Of a stretch of 38,302 bases of DNA, positions 27,414 through 36,335 are shown in pieces (position 1 is the first letter of the stretch; every line of letters begins with the position of its first letter). The stretch comes from an uncultured Flavobacteriaceae bacterium. GTDB lineage: Bacteria > Bacteroidota > Bacteroidia > Flavobacteriales > Flavobacteriaceae. A model generated the notes under the pieces. It did no database searches. It was given only the letters and a program-made list of their open reading frames with translations, and had not been told where the DNA came from. The position numbers and the translations under genes were made by a program. The stretch lies in contig CALGLR010000107.1 of NCBI GenBank assembly GCA_937959395.1, positions 1 to 38,302 on the forward strand, read 5' to 3'.

Positions 27414-27668
27414 ATGGAAAATTTAGAATGGAATGAAATTGGACACGACTCTAGTACTATTTTAAGAATAGCTCATTCAGGACAGGACTTATTTGTGGAA
27501 TTTAAGCCTAAAGGAAGTGGTTATAAATACCATAATGTTCCTGTGGAAATTTATCAAAGAATCTTAAATAAAGAATGTTATAGTAAAAGTGAAGGTAAAG
27601 CTTCATATGGAGCAACTTTAGATCAATTAGTAAAAAAAGCTGGTTATAATTATACTCAATATAAATAG
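27414..27668 (+). CDS. Stand-alone KTSC-domain protein
   Basis: An 84-residue protein made almost wholly of a KTSC domain: SSTILRIAHSGQDLFVEFKP, GSGYKYHNVPVEIYQRILN with the central Y-x-Y, and an end in YNYTQYK. The domain also occurs after some lysyl-tRNA synthetases and may bind RNA; its role is not established. The start is 4 bp after the HerA stop, so it is almost certainly in the same transcript. No KTSC partner is described for SIR2-HerA as far as I recall, so its presence here is notable. Confidence 0.85.
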   Translation: MENLEWNEIGHDSSTILRIAHSGQDLFVEFKPKGSGYKYHNVPVEIYQRILNKECYSKSEGKASYGATLDQLVKKAGYNYTQYK

Positions 27669-27706
27669 TTTATATTGTATAAGGATTAAGTATTAAAAAT
27701 TTTAAA

Positions 27707-28969
27707 GTGAAAAACGAAAACCAAATAAAATGCCCAAACTGTGGAACATCAATTGATGTTCAAGACATATTAGCGCATCAACTAGAAGAAGAAATAAAGC
27801 AAAAATATCAGTCTCAAATTGCAGAAGAAAAGAAGAAATACGAAAGTGAACAAGAAAAATTAAAACAAGAAAAGCTTGATTTTGAGAAAAAGAAAAAGCA
27901 AGAGAATGAGCTATTTCAAGAACGTTTAGAGAATCAATTAAAAGAGAGTAAAAAAGAAATAGAATCAAAACTTAAACTCAAATTAAAAGAAGAACAATCT
28001 GAACAATTTGATGCTTTACAAAAAGAACTAAATGAAAAGTCTGAACAAGTAAAAGAACTTAACCGTTCTAAAGCTGAAATAGAAAAGCTTAAAAGAGAAA
28101 AAGGGGAATTAAAAGGAGCCGCAGAAGCAGAGGCTCAGAAAAAGCTAAATGAAATTTTAATTTCAGAAAAAGAAAAGATTAAAAAGTCTGAAGAAGATAA
28201 AAATGAATTGCGTTTCAAGGAAATGCAAAAACAATTAGAAGACCAGAAAAAACTTACTGAAGAAATGAAACGTAAGCAGGAGCAAGGTTCAATGCAACTT
28301 CAAGGAGAAGTTCAAGAATTAGCAATAGAGGAGTGGTTAGCATCAAAATTTCCATTAGACACAATACAAGAAATAAAAAAAGGAGCAAGAGGTGGAGATT
28401 GTATTCAAATTGTGCACTCAAGAACAGAACAAAATTGTGGTACAATTTATTACGAAAGTAAAAGAACTAAAGATTTTCAACCAAGTTGGATTGAGAAATT
28501 TAAAGCAGATATAAGAGATAGAGGCGCAAATATTGGAGTTTTAGTAACAGAAGTTATGCCATCTGATATGGACAGAATGGGTTTAAAAGATGGCATTTGG
28601 ATTTGTAATTATGATGAATTTAAAGGTCTCTGTGCCGTTTTAAGAGAAGGCATTTTACAAGTTAACAATGCAATTATTACTCAAGAAAATAAAGGAGATA
28701 AAATGGATTTACTTTATGATTATTTAACGAGTAGTACATTTAGAATGCAAATAGAAGCTATTGTAGAGGGATTTACTCAAATGAAATCAGATTTAGATAG
28801 TGAAAAACGTTCAATGCAAAGAATCTGGAAACAAAGAGAAAAACAGATTGAAAAGGTTGTTACTAATACAATAGATATGTATGGTTCTATTAAAGGTATA
28901 GCTGGAAATGCTATACAATCTGTAAAAGCTTTAGAATTACCAGAAGGAGATGATGATCTAGACTTGTAA
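27707..28969 (+). CDS. DUF2130 coiled-coil protein with Zn-type motif and nuclease-like signature
   Basis: The start is GTG (27707); no ATG is usable near the N-terminus. Residues ~9-12 hold CPNC, a possible half zinc site. Residues ~25-195 form a long Lys/Glu-rich coiled coil. Residues ~200-350 match DUF2130: GEVQELAIEEWLASKFP, IKKGARGGDCIQIV, GTIYYESKRTK (~246-255), IGVLVTEVMPSD. The spacing of the GGD and ESK motifs resembles PD-(D/E)xK nucleases, which suggests DNA cleavage, although I cannot confirm the fold. A further helical segment follows, with an acidic end (EGDDDLDL). It lies 38 bp after the KTSC gene at the end of the SIR2-HerA island. Confidence 0.85.
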   Translation: MKNENQIKCPNCGTSIDVQDILAHQLEEEIKQKYQSQIAEEKKKYESEQEKLKQEKLDFEKKKKQENELFQERLENQLKESKKEIESKLKLKLKEEQSEQFDALQKELNEKSEQVKELNRSKAEIEKLKREKGELKGAAEAEAQKKLNEILISEKEKIKKSEEDKNELRFKEMQKQLEDQKKLTEEMKRKQEQGSMQLQGEVQELAIEEWLASKFPLDTIQEIKKGARGGDCIQIVHSRTEQNCGTIYYESKRTKDFQPSWIEKFKADIRDRGANIGVLVTEVMPSDMDRMGLKDGIWICNYDEFKGLCAVLREGILQVNNAIITQENKGDKMDLLYDYLTSSTFRMQIEAIVEGFTQMKSDLDSEKRSMQRIWKQREKQIEKVVTNTIDMYGSIKGIAGNAIQSVKALELPEGDDDLDL

Positions 28970-29160
28970 TATCCTCACAAAATCACAACAGTCTTTAATT
29001 CTATAAAAAGCAATAAAATTCACATTCAAAAAATCAAATAAATCACAACTAAGCCCTAAACTTTTTAATTAACTATATTTTCAATTTTCAAAGAATTACA
29101 ATTAGATATAGAAGATTTCAAATACTATTTTTTAGTGATTAGGAGCTTTCATAATAACAA

Positions 29161-29192
29161 AAAAACGGCTTCCATACAGGAAAGCCGTTTTT
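29161..29192. terminator. Bidirectional terminator between the island and the T9SS protease
   Basis: AAAAACGGCTT (29161-29171) pairs with AAGCCGTTTTT (29182-29192). On the minus strand the stem is followed by a run of seven T. It ends the convergent protease gene and probably also transcripts from the SIR2-HerA island. The stretch 28970-29160 holds no gene. Confidence 0.88.
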
Positions 29193-29215
29193 AATTTAAT
29201 TAATAATTGTATTAT

Positions 29216-31642
29216 TTATTCAACAGAAAACTTATGAGTTGTTACTGCTCCGTTACTATTCATTTTATAAATATAAACGCCTGTTTTTAAGTTAAGCTGA
29301 TCATGGTTTAATTTGAATTTTTGATAAGCTCCAGCTTCTAAATTTCCATTATAAACTTCAGAAATCATTCTTCCTTGTATATCATATAAAGATATACTTG
29401 CAGGTCCTGAAACCTTAGGAGTTACTACTAGAGTCGATTCTCTGCTATTTGCATTTGGGTATGAGAATAATGTTCCAGGTAATAATTCGTATAATTCTGC
29501 CATGGCTTGAGATTCTAGATTTGCCAATTCTTCAACTGGTTCAGGTGTATTATTTCTATTCCATCCAGAAGTAAGACCAAAAGCACTATTTACATCGGTT
29601 TCATCTAAGCCAGCCAAAGCACCTTCAAATTGCGAATAACTATCTTTAACATAATCTGCATCAATATTATCTACTCCAAAAACACTCGTGTCATCAGCTA
29701 ATCCAAGTAAACCAAAAATCCCATTACCACCTTCATCCATAATAGAAATAGTATCATTAAAGGCATTTGTATGGAAATTACCTATGTAATGTCCTGCTTC
29801 ATGTGATACTAAGTTTGCAACTCCTGTGGCTACTAAATCCATTTTAGTCGCATTACCGCCTAATTCAACAGTATTAAAACTTACACCGTCTAATGGAACA
29901 ATAGTGCCATCAGGAAGTTCTACTGTTGCTCCCGCTTCTACACTTATTTCATCTAATAATGCCAAAGCATCATCATCTGCCCTATAATTACCCACATCTA
30001 CACTGGTTGCGATACCAATAGTTCTTATTCCTGATTCTTCAATTGTTCCACCAACAATTACACGGCTATATTCTATACCAGCTCTTTCTAAAATTCTAGG
30101 TAATATTACTCCTAATGATTCTATACCGTAGTCGCTTAAAATTCGAACATTAAAGTTAGAGTTAATGCCAGATTCTCTTAAATCTCTTTGCATCGTTTCT
30201 TTTACGTCATCCGTTATTTTCTTGGCAAGTCTTAAATTATTAATTCTATTATTAGGGATATCCCAATTTTCTAAAAAGGCACTCAGTGGTGATAAAGAGC
30301 GAATAGCATCTAACTCTGGATTTTCCCCTACAGGAACATCATCTTCTGAGACATCAAAAAATTCTCTTTGAGTAAAATCGTCTACTCCAGTAAAATCAAG
30401 ATAAATATATTGTGTGCGTTGTCCATCCAAGCGCGGTTTTGCAGTATCAAACTCTGTTTCATAATCCCCAATACCATTAAGAACAATTCTATAGGTGCCA
30501 TCTTCTGGAATAATGTATTGAAATCCTATATCTCCATTTGTAGGAAGAGGATAATCGTCTACAACAGATATATAATAGCTAGCAGTAGAAATTCCTACTT
30601 CACCATTTGGTTTTAATAATGTATTACTTAAAAAACTATTATTATTACTTACTAACCCTAACACTTGTCCCTTCTCAAAATCTACTTCATATGAATCTGT
30701 TCCTGAAACAAAATTAGTAATAGAAATATCATAGTTTAAGCTAGGGTGAGGTGCTGCGTATATAAAATTAGGATTATCGAATTCTGTTTCAGACAGTGGT
30801 CTTGAAGCAATATCATTTGCAACTGTCACTTCTGTAACAAAGAAAAAGAGGTCTGTTTCTTGAGAGAATTGATTGACATACATAAAAGGTTGAGTAGGTA
30901 CTCCAAAAGAAAATCCAATAAATACTCCTTCACCATTTATTACAAACACAATAATTCGACCATCAAAATTTGTAGGATCTGGTTTAAATTCTACAGCAAC
31001 TTCTTGATTAGCAGGATATGTATATTTAAAGACATCTGGATCTCCTGATAATTCTCCATTTATTTCATAGGCTTCTAAAGTACTAGAAACTGTTATAGAA
31101 TTTTCTAAGCCTTCAACTGTAGGTAAAATTGTAGCACCGCTTAACGAATTATTATTTTCTTCCGCAGCAATTATTTCTTCAGCATTACTAAAATCCAAAC
31201 CACCGCCCAATGTACCATCAACAATTGTAGATACGCCACGAGCAGAAGAAATAGGAACTCTTTCTGATTTTGAATCGTTTGTTTTTGCTCCAGGCTTTTC
31301 TTTTTCTTTATAGTGAATAGATGGCGCTTTAGCACTTTTGTTTAAAGACTCCTTATATTTTGCTAATGCTTGCATATACCGCTGCCAAACTTTAACACTA
31401 CCTTGGTCTCCGCCCATAGATGTAAATGGATTAAGCCCTACTGGTCGTTCTGGAGCTTTTATGTCTGATTTACCATTTAAATTCGATTTTTTATAATCAG
31501 AGTCGTACTTAATAATTTGTTTAAATTCTTGAAAAGTTAACGCTTCAGTTTTTTGTTCTTGCGCATTACTGGTAAAAGCAACACAGCATAACATTAAAAG
31601 AATGAAAATTTTTAGTCGATTTTTTGTTTTTACAAAATTCAT
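29216..31642 (-). CDS. Secreted zincin-type metalloprotease with T9SS sorting domain
   Basis: An 808-residue protein with signal peptide (LKIFILLMLCCVAFTSNAQ). A long N-terminal region follows, including a beta domain around residues ~160-330 that resembles a pre-peptidase C-terminal-type fold. Near residue 613 it carries SHEAGHYIGNFHT, an HExxHxxGxxH-like zinc motif of metzincin type, so it is probably an active secreted protease. The C-terminus is a type A T9SS sorting domain (FSYPNANSRESTLVV, ISLYDIQGRMISEVY, LKTGVYIYKMNSNG, KFSVE). It should act outside the cell or on its surface, digesting proteins. The substrate is unknown. Confidence 0.88.
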   Translation of the reverse strand: MNFVKTKNRLKIFILLMLCCVAFTSNAQEQKTEALTFQEFKQIIKYDSDYKKSNLNGKSDIKAPERPVGLNPFTSMGGDQGSVKVWQRYMQALAKYKESLNKSAKAPSIHYKEKEKPGAKTNDSKSERVPISSARGVSTIVDGTLGGGLDFSNAEEIIAAEENNNSLSGATILPTVEGLENSITVSSTLEAYEINGELSGDPDVFKYTYPANQEVAVEFKPDPTNFDGRIIVFVINGEGVFIGFSFGVPTQPFMYVNQFSQETDLFFFVTEVTVANDIASRPLSETEFDNPNFIYAAPHPSLNYDISITNFVSGTDSYEVDFEKGQVLGLVSNNNSFLSNTLLKPNGEVGISTASYYISVVDDYPLPTNGDIGFQYIIPEDGTYRIVLNGIGDYETEFDTAKPRLDGQRTQYIYLDFTGVDDFTQREFFDVSEDDVPVGENPELDAIRSLSPLSAFLENWDIPNNRINNLRLAKKITDDVKETMQRDLRESGINSNFNVRILSDYGIESLGVILPRILERAGIEYSRVIVGGTIEESGIRTIGIATSVDVGNYRADDDALALLDEISVEAGATVELPDGTIVPLDGVSFNTVELGGNATKMDLVATGVANLVSHEAGHYIGNFHTNAFNDTISIMDEGGNGIFGLLGLADDTSVFGVDNIDADYVKDSYSQFEGALAGLDETDVNSAFGLTSGWNRNNTPEPVEELANLESQAMAELYELLPGTLFSYPNANSRESTLVVTPKVSGPASISLYDIQGRMISEVYNGNLEAGAYQKFKLNHDQLNLKTGVYIYKMNSNGAVTTHKFSVE

Positions 31643-32424
31643 TTGAATATTATTTAAGGATTAAAATTAAAAATTCATCTGTTTGTAGTATCGTCTAGTT
31701 AGGTATTCTTATCTATATTTTTAGATCCAATATTTAGCGTAATACCGGAATTGTTTTTTTAATTAAAAAAGGAAAAATTAAGCTGTTTTTACTTTTTAAA
31801 TGATTTTATATCATCGGCTTTATATTTCTACTTATTTCATTTACAGTATGTTAAATTTATAAATATTTTATTTAATAACAAAGTTGAGTTTGTTGTATAA
31901 CGAAAATCTCCATTGCGTGTATTTGTCTGTTTTTTCAATAATTATTTATGTATTTCGTTTTTATAAGTTCATTTATTTATTGCGAGAAACCGTTTGTACC
32001 GTTAAGTTATTGCAAATAAATTGGTTTATTTTTTTTAAAGTTTAATATCCTTAAAAACGACTACTTTTTTGATTCTTTATAACATTTTTTTACGATGCCA
32101 TTCTTGAAAGAGAAAATAGAAACCTCGTTATCTCTTTACGATTTCTATAACAATTTGTTGGTTTTTTTTTGTTTTTATTTAAATAAGACAAAAAAAATGT
32201 CTTTGTAATAATGATTAAATGTCTTTGGTAAGATGATTCTTTCATAAAAGTTAATAATGTCTTAAAATTTGAAAATCAACAAAATACACAATAGAAGTTA
32301 GGCCGAATTCTTTCTATTTGATGTACAGGCATGCGGAAATCAATTACGATATTTTACAATAATTACTTGTTAGAGCATAAATAGAACTACTTTAGCTTCA
32401 TTATTAAAAATTAAAACATATTTC
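31643..32424. other. Intergenic region (782 bp) without a gene
   Basis: Very AT-rich and divergent between the protease and the EF-hand lipoprotein, so both promoters should lie here. The one structure seen is a set of AATGTCTT repeats (32196, 32218, 32256); the first two belong to ~21-bp near-repeats with 22-bp spacing, ending in ATGATT. No small ORF is convincing. Confidence 0.55.
32196..32263 (+). repeat. Three direct AATGTCTT repeats upstream of the EF-hand lipoprotein
   Basis: AATGTCTT occurs at 32196-32203, 32218-32225 and 32256-32263. The first two copies continue with TG and share ATGATT about 15 bases on, giving a 22-bp repeat period, two helical turns. They lie 160-230 bp before the start codon and could be binding sites, or remains of local slippage. 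Confidence 0.3.
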
Positions 32425-32724
32425 ATGAAGAAAATAGTATTATCATTAGTTGTAATTGTCGCTATGACTAGCTGCAATAGCGTTAAAAACGTAAATACAT
32501 CAAATGTTGCAAATGCAGCAACTTTGTTAAGTTCATTAACATCAAACTCTACAGTAAAACAAATTTCTAGTCTTTTTAATTTATTAGACGGTAACAACGA
32601 TAAAGCAATAAGCTCTAAAGAAGCTATTGGGTCTGTAGCAGAGAACTTTAATGTCTTAGATAAAGATAAAAATTCAAATCTTAACCTTTCAGAATTACAA
32701 GGTTTACTTGGTTTATTAAAATAA
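32425..32724 (+). CDS. Small lipoprotein with two EF-hand-like calcium loops
   Basis: A 99-residue protein with signal peptide MKKIVLSLVVIVAMTSC and lipid-attachment Cys17. Two 12-residue loops fit the EF-hand pattern: D55-x-N57-x-D59-x-x-I62-x-x-x-E66 and D79-x-D81-x-N83-x-N85-L86-x-x-x-E90, both with the final Glu. It should therefore sit in the envelope and could bind calcium, which is common in marine settings. No enzymatic domain is present. It is monocistronic, with its own terminator. Confidence 0.85.
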   Translation: MKKIVLSLVVIVAMTSCNSVKNVNTSNVANAATLLSSLTSNSTVKQISSLFNLLDGNNDKAISSKEAIGSVAENFNVLDKDKNSNLNLSELQGLLGLLK

Positions 32725-32740
32725 TAAATTCATAGTTAAT

Positions 32741-32775
32741 AAAAAGAGCATACTTATATCGCGTATGCTCTTTTT
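32741..32775 (+). terminator. Intrinsic terminator after the EF-hand lipoprotein
   Basis: AAAAAGAGCATAC (32741-32753) pairs with GTATGCTCTTTTT (32763-32775), 13 bp with a 9-nt loop, followed by more T. It starts 17 bp after the stop codon. Confidence 0.92.
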
Positions 32776-33150
32776 TTGTTTTTTTTTGAAATAAAACCCC
32801 AAACCTAAAATCTCACAAATATTAATTATTTAATAGTGCTTTTATTTAGATAAAATCTTTTTTCACCTTATAATTAAAAGCGTTTCTAATTATAGCTTTA
32901 TGGTCTTTTATTTTTTAAGTAATGCAATGCTAATTGACTGTACATATACAAATCTCATCTTAAAATAAATAATTTTAATTTCGATTTATGTGTTTTTACA
33001 ATTATAAACATCATAAAATATCACTCTTTATATTGATATTAATTTAATAAAATAGTTAAAATTATATAATAAATTATGTATTTTTAACTAAATACATTAC
33101 TATGCACGTATAGTATATTTAAGCAAATTAATTAACCATAAACCCTTAGA
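32776..33150. other. Intergenic region (375 bp) upstream of the T9SS esterase
   Basis: AT-rich, with no reading frame or hairpin that I can support. It must contain the esterase promoter, but no confident TTG/TAnnTTTG pair was identified. Confidence 0.5.
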
Positions 33151-35349
33151 ATGAAAACTAAAGCAACTTTTACAAAAAGATCTTTATTGATTTTGGCCAT
33201 TACATTTATAACTACGGTGTCAAGTTATGCGCAGCAGGTTATTAATGCAACCTTACAACATGATGGAAAAACGAGACGATACCGTCTTTACATTCCGCAA
33301 AGTTACGACGCAAATAAACCAGCACCACTAATTTTAAATTACCATGGATTTACTAATAATATTAATACACAATATAACCAAAGTGATTTTAGACAATTAG
33401 CAGAAGACAATCAATTTATATTTGCAACACCTCAAGGACTAGGTTTTTTAGCCGGATGGGCTATAAATAACAATTTTGGTGGGAGTGAAGATGATTTAGG
33501 ATTTTCAAACGCTTTAATTGATAAAATAGAAAACGAATACAATATTAATGCAAAACGTATTTACGCTACTGGCTTTTCTAATGGTGGTTTTTTTAGCTAC
33601 AGATTGGCTTGTGAATTAAGCCCAAGAATTGCAGCTGTGGCTTCTGTAGCTGGAAGTATGACAAGAAGATGGATAGACAGAAACCAATGTCAACCACAAC
33701 ATCCAACTGCTGTGTTACAAATAACTGGGACTAATGATGGGACTATTTCTATAAACGGTAACGGATCTAATGAACCAATACAAGATGTTATGGAGTATTG
33801 GTCTAACAACAACAATGGAGATTCTACACCAGAAGTTATTCAATTAGGAGGTGGATCTACACGTTCTATTTGGGATAATGGCGATAATGGTGTTACGGCA
33901 GAGTTTATTAAAGTTCAAGGAAAAGGGCACTCTTGGAATGGAGGAAATGTAAGTACTTCTGAAGAAATTTGGAAATTCTTTTCTCGATTCGATATTGATG
34001 GAGAAATAGACCCAGACGATCCAAATGACGATCCAACTGATGACACTTGTGCAGGAGATGTATCGTCATTTCCTTATAATGAAAGCTTTGAAGGTAATTT
34101 AGGATTATGGGAACAATCTACTGATGATGATATTAACTGGACAGTAGATGCTAACGGAACACCTTCTAATGGTACCGGTCCTTCTAGTGCTGTAGATGGT
34201 AATTCCTATGTGTATTTAGAAGTTTCTGGTAATGGTCAAGGATTTCCTAATAAAAGAGGTGTTTTAAATTCGCCTTGTTTTAATTTAAGTGGAGTGTCTT
34301 CTCCAAGACTTCAATTTAGCTATCATATGATAGGTAATGCGGTTGGAGATTTAACAGTAGAAGCTAGAACAGACAATACTGGAAGTTGGACTTCTATATT
34401 TACTAAAACTAGTGCTCAAGGTACAGGTTGGAATCAAGCAGATATTGCACTTTCTGCATATGCAGGTCAATCTAGCGTACAACTAAGAATAAATGCAGTT
34501 TCAGGAAATAGCTGGCAAGGAGATATTGCTATCGATGCACTTAATATATCTAATACTACTGATAATCCTGGTGACGATTGTGGTCAAATTGACTTTAGTA
34601 ACACTCAAATTACATCATTCTCTAACCAGGATGCAGATGGAACTTTTGAAGTTGCTGGAGGAGGTACTGGTTTAGTCTTAAGAAATAATACTTGGAAGCA
34701 AATTCCTTTAGATTATATAATCACAGCGAATACCGTTTTACAATTTGACTTTAGAAGTACTTCACAAGGTGAAATTCATGCTGTAGGTTTTGAAACAAAC
34801 ACGACATTAACAGCATCACGTTATTTCAAAGTACATGGTACACAAAATTATGGTGTCACGAACTTTGATAATTATGCTGGAAGCGGAACTACAACATATA
34901 CAATTCCTGTTGGAAACTTCTACTCTGGTGATGCAGATAGATTGGTTTTTATTAATGATAATGATGGTGGATCAGGAAACAATTCTACTTTTTCTAATGT
35001 GAAAATATATGAAGGCTCTTGTAATGGTTTATTATCTGCCCAAGAAGCAATTGCACAATTAGATCGTAAAGAATCTATATTAGGTAACGAAGATGAAGGT
35101 ATTGGCGCTATTAAAATGATACCTAACCCAACTAGCGATCAATTTACACTTAATGTAAATGCTAAGAATAGTAAAAACATAATGGTTACTATTTATACCG
35201 TACTAGGTCAAAGAAAATATGAAGGTAGATTAAGTTCTGGCATAAATAATTTCTCTGCTAATAATTTATCTTTAAGTTCTGGAATATATGTGGTGAAAAT
35301 CCAATCTGAAGGAGATAAAGAAATTGTGAAAAAATTAATTATTAATTAA
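33151..35349 (+). CDS. Secreted PHB-depolymerase/feruloyl-esterase-like hydrolase with MAM-like domain and T9SS tail
   Basis: A 732-residue multidomain protein with a signal peptide ending near SSYAQ. Residues ~30-285 are an alpha/beta-hydrolase of the LpqC/PHB-depolymerase esterase type: LILNYHGFTNN oxyanion region, nucleophile GFSNGG (141-146, Ser143), acid region GTNDGT (~193) and His in GKGHSWNG (~260). An Asp/Pro linker (DPDDPNDDPTDDT) leads to a MAM-like beta domain (~300-470, with YNESFEGNLGLWEQ and IAIDALNI). A second jelly-roll-like, possibly carbohydrate-binding domain follows (~475-625), and then a type A T9SS sorting domain (MIPNPTSDQFTLNV, GIYVVKIQSEG). It probably removes ester groups from plant or algal polysaccharide. 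Confidence 0.9.
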   Translation: MKTKATFTKRSLLILAITFITTVSSYAQQVINATLQHDGKTRRYRLYIPQSYDANKPAPLILNYHGFTNNINTQYNQSDFRQLAEDNQFIFATPQGLGFLAGWAINNNFGGSEDDLGFSNALIDKIENEYNINAKRIYATGFSNGGFFSYRLACELSPRIAAVASVAGSMTRRWIDRNQCQPQHPTAVLQITGTNDGTISINGNGSNEPIQDVMEYWSNNNNGDSTPEVIQLGGGSTRSIWDNGDNGVTAEFIKVQGKGHSWNGGNVSTSEEIWKFFSRFDIDGEIDPDDPNDDPTDDTCAGDVSSFPYNESFEGNLGLWEQSTDDDINWTVDANGTPSNGTGPSSAVDGNSYVYLEVSGNGQGFPNKRGVLNSPCFNLSGVSSPRLQFSYHMIGNAVGDLTVEARTDNTGSWTSIFTKTSAQGTGWNQADIALSAYAGQSSVQLRINAVSGNSWQGDIAIDALNISNTTDNPGDDCGQIDFSNTQITSFSNQDADGTFEVAGGGTGLVLRNNTWKQIPLDYIITANTVLQFDFRSTSQGEIHAVGFETNTTLTASRYFKVHGTQNYGVTNFDNYAGSGTTTYTIPVGNFYSGDADRLVFINDNDGGSGNNSTFSNVKIYEGSCNGLLSAQEAIAQLDRKESILGNEDEGIGAIKMIPNPTSDQFTLNVNAKNSKNIMVTIYTVLGQRKYEGRLSSGINNFSANNLSLSSGIYVVKIQSEGDKEIVKKLIIN

Positions 35350-35389
35350 GTTTTAAACGAGTTCAATAACTAAATACTAGAATATCATT

Positions 35390-35530
35390 AAAAGGAGGCT
35401 GTCTAAAAAGTTAAAAACATAGCTAAATGTCTGGTTGCGCGCAGTCGAAACCTATTGATTATCAAAAGATTTTTAGTTCTCGACTGCGCTCGAACGGACA
35501 GAAATAATACTTTTAAGACAGCCTCCTTTT
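35390..35530. repeat. REP/BIME-like inverted pair nested in a long terminator-like stem
   Basis: The outer arms, about 21 bp (AAAAGGAGGCTGTCTAAAAA... at 35390-35411 and its complement at 35509-35530), pair with one mismatch and end in T6, so the element can end the esterase transcript. Inside lie two inverted REP-like units sharing TGTC-n-G(a/c)GCGCAGTCGA: 35428-35450 on the plus strand and 35478-35500 on the minus strand. The GC-rich cores contrast with the surrounding DNA. The outer arms could also be terminal repeats of a miniature transposon. Confidence 0.7.
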
Positions 35531-35723
35531 TTATATTAACTCAAGTTTACCCCGATATTAAATAGATATCTAATAATCCTGTTTAAATGATAGCAGAAAG
35601 AAGCTTTTAAACGTTTTTTCTGCCCATATTTGTTCGGTTTTAGAAATAGGGTTATGATCTTATTAGAAGTCCCGCTAATTTATATTTTTCTAAGGAAAGA
35701 ATTGATTATAGATATAAAAAAAC

Positions 35724-35759
35724 ACAATCAAAGAGTTTATATTTAAACTCTTTGATTGT
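35724..35759. repeat. Orphan 16-bp perfect hairpin
   Basis: ACAATCAAAGAGTTTA (35724-35739) pairs with TAAACTCTTTGATTGT (35744-35759) around a TATT loop. It is 375 bp from the nearest gene on the left and 718 bp from the next on the right. A-rich on the left and followed by TTAATATT, it resembles a bidirectional terminator left behind by lost genes. Confidence 0.6.
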
Positions 35760-36168
35760 TAATATTCTAACTAAAACAAAAGGGAGAATCTAAATTTTTA
35801 TAATTGTTTAGTAAATTAATGTTTCTTTTTAGTGACTATATTAACTCAGTTTACTTTATGTTTCATTTTATTTACTGTTATAAAATTATATGAAAACCTA
35901 CTAAACGAATTAAAGCACAGTAAGCTTTTATTTTTAATCGACTAAAAGCTAATTTAATCGATTAAACACACTAAAAGTGCTAAAATGTGTCTTATCTCTA
36001 GTGAATACTTTGAGGGTTTCCGTTTGGGAATTATAATAGTTTTACGACATACAGAAATAGGGTTATATTACCAGAAAATATGAAGCTAAAAAAATTATAG
36101 TAGAAATAAATGAGGTAGATAAAGTCAAAAAAGATGAAAAAAGCAGATAGTATTAATGTTATAAAGAC

Positions 36169-36230
36169 ATTTTATATAACGTCTTATTATAATTCTTTTT
36201 CTGAATTATAATGTACCGCGTTATGTACAC
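36169..36230. mobile_element. MITE-like short repeat, copy 1
   Basis: Begins ATTTTATATAACGTC, then a 10-bp hairpin (ATTATAATTC at 36186-36195 with GAATTATAAT at 36203-36212), then CGCGTTATGTAC as a degenerate inverted end (ATAACG against CGTTAT). It shares its left end and layout with the copy at 37055-37117. It has no coding capacity. Confidence 0.55.
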
Positions 36231-36335
36231 TTTGCTTTGGCAAAAGCGAAGTGCTTTACCTCAATCATTTTATTTTTTTCTTCTAATAAACGTTCTTTAA
36301 AAATGTAATGGAATACGCTTTGCCCAAAGCTAGCC

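Noticed and set aside
35390-35530. Complete insertion sequence
   Set aside because: The inverted arms enclose only about 100 bp with no transposase frame; only a non-autonomous repeat or terminator can be supported.
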